A stretch of DNA of 64,000 nt from Bog-473 sp963719485 (GTDB lineage Bacteria; Actinomycetota; Acidimicrobiia; Acidimicrobiales; RAAP-2): the NCBI GenBank assembly GCA_963719485.1, contig OY970387.1, positions 372,001 to 436,000 on the forward strand. Direction: 5' to 3'. A program made the position numbers and the translations under genes. Every line of letters starts with the position of its first letter. Within the stretch, counting starts at the first letter, position 1. The notes beneath the pieces are model-generated. The model ran no database searches, was not told where the DNA came from, and saw only the letters and a list, made by a program, of their open reading frames with translations. This document shows, piece after piece, positions 18,180 through 25,091 of the stretch.

Positions 18180-18806
18180 GTGCGGATCCGCATTGCACTC
18201 GGGACGGCCGTAGCCGTCACAGCCGTACCCGCGAGCCTTTTCGCGGTTTTCACCAGTAGTCCCGCCGCATCGGCGCGGTTGACCCGCCACGAGGCGATCA
18301 GCCAGCACCGGACGGTGAAGATCGACGACACACTCACGTCGTACGCCCAAGCACGGCAGGCCGCCACAATGGTGACCTACGCCAACGCCGTGGAAGCCGC
18401 ACAGGTCCGGACGTACCTCACCGAGATCGCCTACCTGAGGGCCGTCGCGGCGCAGAAACAGCAACAAGAACAACAGGCTGCCGCGCAAGCAGCTGCGGCT
18501 GCGGCTGCGGCTGCACGGGCCGTTCCCGTGGCGACACCGGCTCCCGCCCCGTCGGGCGGAGCGTCGGACGCGACCAGCACCAACACGGCCGACTGGGCCT
18601 GCATTCGCCAACACGAGTCGAGCGGCAACTACGCCGCCGGCAACGGCGGCGCGTACCAGTTCGAGTTCGGGACGTGGAACGGCCTCACGGGGCTCCCCTC
18701 GCCCGCGCAGGATTACTCGGCGGCCGTACAGGACGCGGCCGCACTGAAGCTCTACTCCCAGCGGGGTTGGGAGCCCTGGACGACCCGCTACGTCTGCGGG
18801 CTGTAA
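18180..18806 (+). CDS. secreted Rpf/transglycosylase-like muralytic enzyme
   Basis: This exported protein has 208 residues. An N-terminal signal peptide ends near residue 38. It is followed by a helical region with SYAQARQAATMVTYANAVEA, a Gln/Ala-rich stretch (about 95-115) and a Pro/Ala/Ser linker. The C-terminal catalytic domain (about 138-208) carries the lysozyme-fold glutamate in WACIRQHESSGNY, then AYQFEFGTWNG and GWEPWTTRYVCG, as in Rpf-like transglycosylase domains. It should cleave peptidoglycan glycan strands outside the cell. The GTG at 18180 has GGGAGGT four bases upstream. The next gene shares its leader and N-terminal half. Confidence 0.88.
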   Translation: MRIRIALGTAVAVTAVPASLFAVFTSSPAASARLTRHEAISQHRTVKIDDTLTSYAQARQAATMVTYANAVEAAQVRTYLTEIAYLRAVAAQKQQQEQQAAAQAAAAAAAAARAVPVATPAPAPSGGASDATSTNTADWACIRQHESSGNYAAGNGGAYQFEFGTWNGLTGLPSPAQDYSAAVQDAAALKLYSQRGWEPWTTRYVCGL

Positions 18807-18835
18807 AGACCGAACCGTCGATGGGCTTCCGCGCG

Positions 18836-19036
18836 CCGGGGCCCCGAATTGAGGACGACACCGAGCAACACATTCGAAGGGCTGTACACAACCGGCCGCA
18901 CACCCTGCGGCGACATGCCAGAACGGACGAAGCCTTTCCGCTCGCCGTTCGGGGCGCGAATGCATTTGGCCGGAGCCCGCCCACACCGAGCAGAGCCAGG
19001 CGTGCGCCGAGCGCACGCCCGACGAAGGGAGGTGCC
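18836..19036 (+). repeat. duplicated leader, copy B
   Basis: This second copy of the leader (201 bases) begins about 30 bases after the stop of the first secreted enzyme. The last hairpin differs in sequence and length from copy A but keeps perfect pairing: GGCGTGCGC (18999-19007) with GCGCACGCC (19011-19019). Compensating change of this kind suggests the RNA structure is under selection. Copy B could also fold after transcription termination or read-through from the first gene. Confidence 0.8.
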
Positions 19037-19546
19037 GTGCGGATCCGCATTGCACTCACGACGGCGGTGGCCGTCATTGTTGTTCTCGTTCCAGCTGTAC
19101 TCATGTCGCTGTTGAGCAGCGACACTGCCTGGGCACAGGCGACCCGCCACCAGGCGGTCCGCTCGCACCAAGGCGCCGCGAAGACCCAGGCAGTACGCAT
19201 CAACGACAAGTTGATGTCCTATTCCCAGGCGCGCAAGGTCGCCAAGATGGTGACCTACGCCAACGCCGTCCAGGCGGCGCAACAAGCCACCTTTTTCAAG
19301 GACCTGGCCTTCTTCCAAGCGGTGGCGACCCAGGAACAGACCATCCCGGCAGCATGGATGGCGACTGCCATCTGTGAGGAGGGTGGCCGCAACGACCCGT
19401 ACGCCGGGTACTTCGGGATCCTCGAGTGGCACCACTTCGATGGGTACCCGACCGCCGGCAGCGCGCCGTTGACGGTGCAGCTGGCCTGGGAAGCGCGGTA
19501 CGTCGGTGGGCCGCCCGACGCACCGGGGCGGTGTCACAGCTACTGA
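19037..19546 (+). CDS. secreted protein, paralogous N terminus with a lysozyme-like C terminus
   Basis: This exported protein has 169 residues. It has a signal peptide ending near DTAWAQA. The helical region SYSQARKVAKMVTYANAV is clearly homologous to the preceding protein. The C-terminal domain is different: it contains WMATAICEEGGRNDP, GYFGILEW and WEARYVGGPPDAPGRC. The Glu pair after AIC occupies the position of a lysozyme catalytic glutamate, so a muralytic role is likely but unproven. The GTG at 19037 has the same GGGAGGT site as its neighbour. It probably arose by duplication of leader plus N terminus and exchange of the catalytic module. Confidence 0.78.
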   Translation: MRIRIALTTAVAVIVVLVPAVLMSLLSSDTAWAQATRHQAVRSHQGAAKTQAVRINDKLMSYSQARKVAKMVTYANAVQAAQQATFFKDLAFFQAVATQEQTIPAAWMATAICEEGGRNDPYAGYFGILEWHHFDGYPTAGSAPLTVQLAWEARYVGGPPDAPGRCHSY

Positions 19547-19562
19547 GGCAGCAGGATGCTCG

Positions 19563-19937
19563 CTACCCCGCTTCGAACATGGACGTCACCTGTGCCATGT
19601 CGAAGTAGTCCCGCCATGCGGTGATCTTCCCGTCAACGACGTGGAAGGCACCCATGACGGGCAGGGGGGCGGACTTCCCCTTGATGGTGAAGATGTCCGT
19701 CCGTTCCGTAAGCACCGTCGCTCCGTCACTGGCCAGGTGGTGCACCTCGAACTCGAGGGCATCGCACATTCCGACGAACATGTTGATGACCGCCATGGTG
19801 GCTTCGATCCCCTCGGCCGGCGCCATCGGGATGTTGTGGTAGACGACGTCATCCGAGAAGAAGGCGCGCAGAACCTCGGGGTCCCGTGTGCTCGCCGCCA
19901 CGCAGAAATCCCTCACGACCTGTTCGGCGCTGGGCAT
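19563..19937 (-). CDS. limonene-1,2-epoxide hydrolase-like NTF2-fold protein
   Basis: This 124-residue protein has the SnoaL/NTF2-like fold. ERTDIF provides an Arg-x-Asp pair and WRDYFD a second aspartate, matching the Asp-Arg-Asp catalytic set of limonene-1,2-epoxide hydrolase. FHVVDGKITAWRDYFD is the classic family ending. It probably hydrates an epoxide or binds a similar small ligand. It converges with the preceding secreted-protein gene and stands 61 bp from the divergent nucleosidase. Confidence 0.82.
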   Translation of the reverse strand: MPSAEQVVRDFCVAASTRDPEVLRAFFSDDVVYHNIPMAPAEGIEATMAVINMFVGMCDALEFEVHHLASDGATVLTERTDIFTIKGKSAPLPVMGAFHVVDGKITAWRDYFDMAQVTSMFEAG

Positions 19938-19998
19938 GGCACTCCTCTCTCACTGGCTGGGCCGCCCACGCTAGCCAACGATCGGGCATGATGACGGA

Positions 19999-20712
19999 GT
20001 GACAGCCACCACGAAACGGGTCGCGGTGCTGGCCCCGATGCAACCCGAACTCAAGGCGATCGTGAAGTCGTTCGGACTAAAGGCTACGTCCGGAGACGGC
20101 GTGTTCTCGCATGCCGGGAACGCCGGAACGTGGTGGGTCGGCTCCTTGGTGACGGGCATGGGTCCGGCCCTCGCCCGCGAGGCCACCGAGCGCGCGCTGT
20201 CAGCCGGATCGATCGACCACGTCATGGTGGTCGGGATCGCCGGCGGGCTCGATCCCGCCCTCCCGGTGGGTGCGCTCATGGTGCCCGAACGGGTCCAGCT
20301 CTACCCCGATGGGCCTGTGTTCGACGCCCATCCGATCCCGCCGCGAAAGGCCTCCGGCGCGCTGATGACCACGGTCGGGCTCTTCGATGACGACGTCGTG
20401 TGGCAGCCGATCGTCGAGCGGGGGTTCGGCGCCGTGGACATGGAAGCAGCGGGGGTGGCGGAGGTGTGCGAGGCTGCCGGCGTCGACTGGTCGGTCTACC
20501 GGGGCATCAGTGACCGCCCGGACGAGCACATCGTGGACCAGGCCGTGTTCTCCCTGAGCAAGCCCGACGGGTCGGCCGACCCGGTGGCCGTGGCCAAGTA
20601 CCTCGCCCGCGACCCCCGCCGGGCCAAGGCCCTGGCCCACCTCAACCGCTGCATGCAGCTGGCGGCGAGCACCGCGGCGGAGGCCGCCTTCGCCGATCTG
20701 TCGGGGACCTAG
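19999..20712 (+). CDS. PNP/MTA-SAH nucleosidase-family protein
   Basis: This 237-residue protein belongs to the nucleoside phosphorylase/nucleosidase superfamily. It begins with VAVLAPMQPELKAI, like MTA/SAH nucleosidases, and has GIAGGLDPALPVG and the conserved purine/ribose motif VDMEAAGVAEVCEAAGV. The family splits or phosphorolyses the N-glycosidic bond. Its final residues overlap the 3' end of the KdpD N-terminal gene by 4 bp in convergent orientation. Which nucleoside it uses is not clear. Confidence 0.83.
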   Translation: MTATTKRVAVLAPMQPELKAIVKSFGLKATSGDGVFSHAGNAGTWWVGSLVTGMGPALAREATERALSAGSIDHVMVVGIAGGLDPALPVGALMVPERVQLYPDGPVFDAHPIPPRKASGALMTTVGLFDDDVVWQPIVERGFGAVDMEAAGVAEVCEAAGVDWSVYRGISDRPDEHIVDQAVFSLSKPDGSADPVAVAKYLARDPRRAKALAHLNRCMQLAASTAAEAAFADLSGT

Positions 20713-21857
20713 CCGTCCTCGTCCGCGGGCGCACGCTCCTTCGAGTCCTCCCGACGGGCGATCACGTGCAGGTCGATGTCGTTTTCGGACGCCATCCGCA
20801 GGATCTGCTGCACGACCGAGCCCCGTGTCATGGACTGCCAGCGAGTAAGACGCGACGTGCCGATGACGATCTGCGTGATTTGCTGGTCGACGGCGGCGGC
20901 GAAGATCGTCTTGGCCACGTCGTCACCCTCCATGGTCTGCCACGTACCCCCGACGGCCTTCACCAGCTCCTGCAGCTCGGCCGTGCTGGCCTGCGTCGCG
21001 TCGGCGTCGCCGGACACGACGTGGATGGCAATCAAGGGAGCCTTGAGCCGGGTCGCGATGCGCGCCGCCCGCCTGATCACCGAGGCGTTGCCGGGCGCCC
21101 CCGTCACCGCGACCATGATCCGCTCCGTGGTCTCCCAGAGCTCGCCCGCCGCACCCTTGGTGCGGAGGTACTCGAGGAGCTCCTCCTCTGTCTCGTCCGC
21201 CACGAAGCGCAAGGCCAACTCGCGCAACGCCGCCAGGTTCTCGGTGCGGAAGAAGCCATTCAAGGCGGCCGGGACCTTGGGCTCAGGGTAGATGTTCCCG
21301 TGCAGCATCCGCCGCCGGAGCTGGTCGGCCGACGAATCGATCAGCTCGAGCTGATCAGCGCGCCGCACCACCCAGTCGGGCACCCGCTCGCGCACGCCTA
21401 CTCCGGTGATCCGCTCGACGGCATCCGCTAACGACTCGATGTGCTGGACGTTGACGGTCGTGATCACCGCGATGCCGGCGTCGAGGATCTCGAGGACGTC
21501 CTCCCAGCGCTTCTCGTGACGTCCCGAGCCCGGCACGTTGGTGTGGGCCAGCTCGTCGATCAGCACCACCTTGGGTTTGCGGGCCAACACCGCGTCGAGA
21601 TCCATCTCCTCCCATTCCGAGCCGCGGTAATCGACCTTCTTTCGCGGCACGATCGGCAGGTCGCGGATCTGGTCCACGGTGTAAGGGCGTTTGTGTGTCT
21701 CGACGAACCCGATGACCACGTCCGCCCCTCGCTGGAAGCGTCGCCACCCCTCATCGAGCATGGCGACCGTCTTCCCCACGCCGGCGGCCGCGCCCAGGTA
21801 GACCCTGAACTTGCCGGTCGGGCGCACGCCCTCGTCTTCACCGGTGCTCACGTTCAT
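20709..21857 (-). CDS. kdpD: KdpD N-terminal sensor fragment (KdpD and USP domains only)
   Basis: This 382-residue protein corresponds to the cytoplasmic N-terminal half of KdpD. Residues about 15-225 form the KdpD domain with Walker A GAAAGVGKT and the motif LIDELAHTN. Residues about 245-370 form a universal-stress-protein domain starting VAVTGAPGNASVIRRAARIA. It ends before any membrane segment. The kinase half is the separate divergent gene at 21929. The ATG at 21857 is preceded by GAGGTGGAC. In intact KdpD these parts sense ATP/c-di-AMP and modulate the kinase; here they may do so in trans. Confidence 0.9.
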   Translation of the reverse strand: MNVSTGEDEGVRPTGKFRVYLGAAAGVGKTVAMLDEGWRRFQRGADVVIGFVETHKRPYTVDQIRDLPIVPRKKVDYRGSEWEEMDLDAVLARKPKVVLIDELAHTNVPGSGRHEKRWEDVLEILDAGIAVITTVNVQHIESLADAVERITGVGVRERVPDWVVRRADQLELIDSSADQLRRRMLHGNIYPEPKVPAALNGFFRTENLAALRELALRFVADETEEELLEYLRTKGAAGELWETTERIMVAVTGAPGNASVIRRAARIATRLKAPLIAIHVVSGDADATQASTAELQELVKAVGGTWQTMEGDDVAKTIFAAAVDQQITQIVIGTSRLTRWQSMTRGSVVQQILRMASENDIDLHVIARREDSKERAPADEDG

Positions 21858-21928
21858 GTCCACCTCGCTTCGCCGGGTCCCGTCAGGGCGTCGGTACACT
21901 CACCGCAGGCTCCGAAGAACGGAGAGTT

Positions 21929-23470
21929 GTGGCGTACGTAAGAACAAACGGACTTGTTCCCAGGGCAACGTACCAGCGGACCGCGCTGGCAATCGTCGTC
22001 ACGCTGGCCGGGCTGGGTGCGTTTTTGGCTCTGCTGCTCCCCTTCCGAGCCCATCTCAGCCTGGCGATCCCGGCGTTGGTGTTCGTACTGCCTGCACTGG
22101 TCGGCGTCGTCATCGGCGGCGCCCTTCCCGGCGTCGTGGGCGCGCTGGGAGGATTCCTCCTCTACGACGCCTTCTTCCTCCCGCCCTACGACACGCTGAC
22201 AGTCAGCGCGTCGCAGAACTGGATCGCGCTCGCCGTCTACGTCGTGGTCGTGCTGATCGTCTCCCAGGTGGTGGCCAAGTTGCGCAGCGCCCAGGAGGAG
22301 GCGGAACGCAGGACCGAGGAGTCGACTACGACGTACGAGTTGTCGCAGGCGCTGATCGGCGATCTCACGCTGTCGCAGCTTCTGGCGCACATGGTCGCCA
22401 CCGTGCAATCCGTCTTCGCGCCGTGCTGGACCGCGCTGGTGCTGCCCGAGGGCGACAGCGGCGTTCTGGGAGCCGGTGCGGCGTTGCGGGTCGCGGCCAG
22501 CGCGGGGCAGCCTCTGACCGAGACGGACGAATCCTCGCTGACGTCGGGCGGCGAGACCCGATCCCTCGGACTGCTCGACGATGCCGGCCCGCGCCGGGTG
22601 TCGGTCGCGCTGGTCGTGAGCCACCGGCCCGTCGGCATGTTGGTGCTCCAGGACGTCCAACTGGTGGAGCGCGAACGGAGCCTGCTCGGCACGTTCGCCA
22701 ACCAGGCGGCACTGGCGGTCGACCGGGCACAGCTGAGCGAGCAGGCCATGCGGGCGCGCCTGCTCGAGGAGATCGACCGTTGGCGTCGCGCCCTCATGGG
22801 CGCGGCCTCGCACGACCTGCGGACCCCACTGGCGTCCATCAAAACCGCTGTGTCGAACCTGCGCCAGGTCGATGCGCGCTTGAGCCCCGAGGACCGGGCC
22901 GAGTTGCTCGAACTCATCGAGCTGCAGTCCGACCGCCTGGCCCGGCTCGTGACCAACCTCCTCGACATGACCCGATTGGAGGCCGGCGCGCTCGAACTGC
23001 GGCCGACGTCGATCGGCTTCACCGACCTGGTCGACGAGGGGGTGGCTCTGCTGGGCGGGCTCGTGGGACCCGACCGCGTCGTGATCGACACATCGGCGGA
23101 CCTGCCGCTCCTGTACCTCGATCACGTCCTCATGAGCCAGGTCCTGGCGAACGTGCTCGAGAACGCAGAGCGGCTGTCCCCCCGCGACAGCGTCATCCGG
23201 ATCACGGCTCGGCGCGCGCCGGGGAACGTGGCGCGAGTCGAGATCGCGGTGACCGACGACGGTCCGGGCATCGCGCCGGAAGACCGTGAGCGCGTGTTCG
23301 AGATGTTCAGCCAGAACGGCGGTGGGGGCAGGGCAGGTCTCGGCCTCGCGATCTCCAAGGCCTTCGTGGAGGCGCACGGCGGGCTCATCTGGATCGACCC
23401 CGACGTTGACGGCGGGGCACGGGTCGTCTTCACGGTCCCGTCCGAGACACGTGTCGCGGCGCCGGTCTGA
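21929..23470 (+). CDS. kdpD: KdpD C-terminal sensor histidine kinase (DUF4118, GAF, HisKA, HATPase)
   Basis: This 513-residue protein begins at GTG 21929 with the four-segment KdpD membrane domain (about residues 18-118), including GGFLLYDAFFLPPYDTLTV. A GAF-like domain follows (about 135-270), then the dimerisation helix with the phospho-acceptor ASHDLRTPLASIK. The ATPase domain has NVLENAERLS, DDGPGIAPEDRE and GRAGLGLAISKAFVE. It autophosphorylates and passes phosphate to KdpE, encoded 9 bp downstream. Its N-terminal KdpD/USP half is on the opposite strand with a 71-bp shared promoter region. Confidence 0.92.
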   Translation: MAYVRTNGLVPRATYQRTALAIVVTLAGLGAFLALLLPFRAHLSLAIPALVFVLPALVGVVIGGALPGVVGALGGFLLYDAFFLPPYDTLTVSASQNWIALAVYVVVVLIVSQVVAKLRSAQEEAERRTEESTTTYELSQALIGDLTLSQLLAHMVATVQSVFAPCWTALVLPEGDSGVLGAGAALRVAASAGQPLTETDESSLTSGGETRSLGLLDDAGPRRVSVALVVSHRPVGMLVLQDVQLVERERSLLGTFANQAALAVDRAQLSEQAMRARLLEEIDRWRRALMGAASHDLRTPLASIKTAVSNLRQVDARLSPEDRAELLELIELQSDRLARLVTNLLDMTRLEAGALELRPTSIGFTDLVDEGVALLGGLVGPDRVVIDTSADLPLLYLDHVLMSQVLANVLENAERLSPRDSVIRITARRAPGNVARVEIAVTDDGPGIAPEDRERVFEMFSQNGGGGRAGLGLAISKAFVEAHGGLIWIDPDVDGGARVVFTVPSETRVAAPV

Positions 23471-23479
23471 GCGGTTGCC

Positions 23480-24190
23480 GTGACCAAGGTGCTCGTCGTC
23501 GACGACGATCCGTCGCTGCTCAAGGCGCTGCGGATCGGCCTGACCGCCCGAGGTGACGACGTGCTGATCGCCCATTCGGGAGCGGATGCCATCAACCAGG
23601 TCGCGCTGGCCGGGCCGGATATCGTCATCCTCGATCTCGGTCTGCCCGACATCGACGGCCTCGAGGTCTGCCGCCGCGTGCGCGAATTCTCGAACGTGCC
23701 GATCGTGGTGCTGTCCGCCTACGGCGACGAGCGGCGCAAGGTGGAGGCGCTCGACAGCGGAGCCGACGATTTCGTGACGAAGCCGTTCGGCATGGCCGAG
23801 CTCGAGGCGCGTCTCCGGGTCGCGTTGCGCCATGACGCCGCCCGCCGTGACGGGGCCGAGAAGTCCACCACCACGATCGACGTGGGCGACCTGGAGGTCG
23901 ATCTGGTCCATCACATGGCGTCGCTGTCGGGTTCGGCCCTGCAGCTCACGGCCAAGGAGTTCGAGCTCCTGGCCTACCTGGCCCGGCACGCCGGCAAGGT
24001 GTGCACCCACCACATGATCCTCAAGGACGTGTGGGGCCCCGGCTACGGCGCCGAATCCAATTACGTGCGTGTCTACACCCACCGGCTGCGCAAGAAGATG
24101 GGCGACGAGGAGGGCCGGCTGCTCAAGACCGTACCCGGCGTCGGGTACCAACTCGTCGCGGGCGATCATCCCACCGCGGCAAACGAGTAG
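23480..24190 (+). CDS. kdpE: response regulator KdpE
   Basis: This is a 236-residue OmpR/PhoB-family regulator. The receiver domain has DDDPS at the acidic pocket, the phospho-acceptor in DIVILDLGLPDIDG, and the conserved lysine in VTKPFG. The winged-helix domain (about 130-228) contains LTAKEFELLAYLARHAGKV and YVRVYTHRLRKKMG. It starts at GTG 23480, 9 bp after the kinase gene, and should bind upstream of kdpFABC. Its 3' end overlaps the convergent OB-fold gene by 25 bp. Confidence 0.93.
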   Translation: MTKVLVVDDDPSLLKALRIGLTARGDDVLIAHSGADAINQVALAGPDIVILDLGLPDIDGLEVCRRVREFSNVPIVVLSAYGDERRKVEALDSGADDFVTKPFGMAELEARLRVALRHDAARRDGAEKSTTTIDVGDLEVDLVHHMASLSGSALQLTAKEFELLAYLARHAGKVCTHHMILKDVWGPGYGAESNYVRVYTHRLRKKMGDEEGRLLKTVPGVGYQLVAGDHPTAANE

Positions 24191-24444
24191 AGCGGATTGC
24201 GCATCAGGAGGGCGCCCCGCTCGAGCGCCGGCGTACCCTCTGCGACGACAATCGCCCCCGCCGCCATCCCGGGCACGGCGGCCCGGCCGTGGAAGCGCAG
24301 GATCAACGCGCCGGTGCCGTCGACCAGGATGGCATCGGTGCGGACCCAGGGTCGCTCGAAGGAGACGACCGATTCGACCTGGCCGGCCACCCGCGAGCGC
24401 TGTCGTGGCACCAACGCCGCAATGGCGGTGGTGTTGCATCTCAC
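24166..24444 (-). CDS. small OB-fold protein after kdpC
   Basis: This 92-residue protein starts at a GTG that overlaps the kdpC stop codon (GTGA). Its pattern PRQRSRVAGQVESVV, LVDGTGALILRFHGRAAVPG and IVVAEGTPALERG resembles a single OB-fold nucleic-acid-binding domain of the kind seen in short actinobacterial proteins linked to ion-transport genes. It is probably coupled to kdpC and is the last gene of the kdp operon. Its last 25 bp are antisense to the end of kdpE. Function unknown. Confidence 0.7.
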   Translation of the reverse strand: MRCNTTAIAALVPRQRSRVAGQVESVVSFERPWVRTDAILVDGTGALILRFHGRAAVPGMAAGAIVVAEGTPALERGALLMRNPLYSFAAVG

Positions 24445-25079
24445 GACGTGAGCTTGGCCAGCGCCTCGTTGAGCTGGAGGACGTTGATGTAGGGCGAGCC
24501 GAGGAAGCCGAGCTGCATGCCGTTGGTCTGCTGGCTGATCAAATGCTGCAGCGTCGCCGAGGACAGGCCGGTAGCGCGGGAGACCATAGGGATCTCCGCC
24601 TGCGCGTCCTGCGGGGTGATGTCGGGGTCGATGCCGCTGCCCGAGGTCGTAACCAGATCGGAAGTGGGTTGGACGCCCCTGGCTCGCCAGTACTTGACGA
24701 GAATCTTGGTGTAGTTGAGGAGCTCCTGCGACCGTGGTCCCAGGTTCGTTGCGCCCGACTCTCCGGCCACCCCGTTGGCCACGAGCGGGTCGTCGCCGGG
24801 GTGCCCCGCGGGGTTGGGTGTCTTCGAGTTCGCGTCCGAGTAGGGACCCAGCGCGTCGGGCCGGCCCTGGAAGACACAGCTGCCCTGAAGGTGGCCCGGA
24901 CACTTGGTCAGGGCCCAGTTCTGCCCGATCAGGGTCGAGCCGTTGGCCGTGATGGAGCCGTCAGCCTGGTGCTTGAAGAAGAGCTGTGAGAGCCCGACGC
25001 CGACAAGCGGGAAGACGAGGCCGAACAGCACCAGGCAGATGATGCAGAAGATGGCACCGCGGCGGAATTGAGTGAGCAT
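24441..25079 (-). CDS. kdpC: potassium-transporting ATPase subunit KdpC
   Basis: This 212-residue protein has one N-terminal membrane helix (about residues 10-32) and a periplasmic domain. Typical KdpC features are GSTLIGQNWA, the SGSGIDPDITPQDAQ segment and INVLQLNEAL near the end. KdpC stabilises the KdpFABC complex and helps ATP binding by KdpB. It lies 12 bp after kdpB and its stop overlaps the start of the OB-fold gene. Confidence 0.95.
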   Translation of the reverse strand: MLTQFRRGAIFCIICLVLFGLVFPLVGVGLSQLFFKHQADGSITANGSTLIGQNWALTKCPGHLQGSCVFQGRPDALGPYSDANSKTPNPAGHPGDDPLVANGVAGESGATNLGPRSQELLNYTKILVKYWRARGVQPTSDLVTTSGSGIDPDITPQDAQAEIPMVSRATGLSSATLQHLISQQTNGMQLGFLGSPYINVLQLNEALAKLTS

Positions 25080-25091
25080 GATCAGCGTTCC

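Noticed and set aside
21854..24439. A minus-strand frame of over 800 residues opposite the kdpD kinase half and kdpE
   Set aside because: It mirrors conserved coding on the other strand and carries no recognisable motif.
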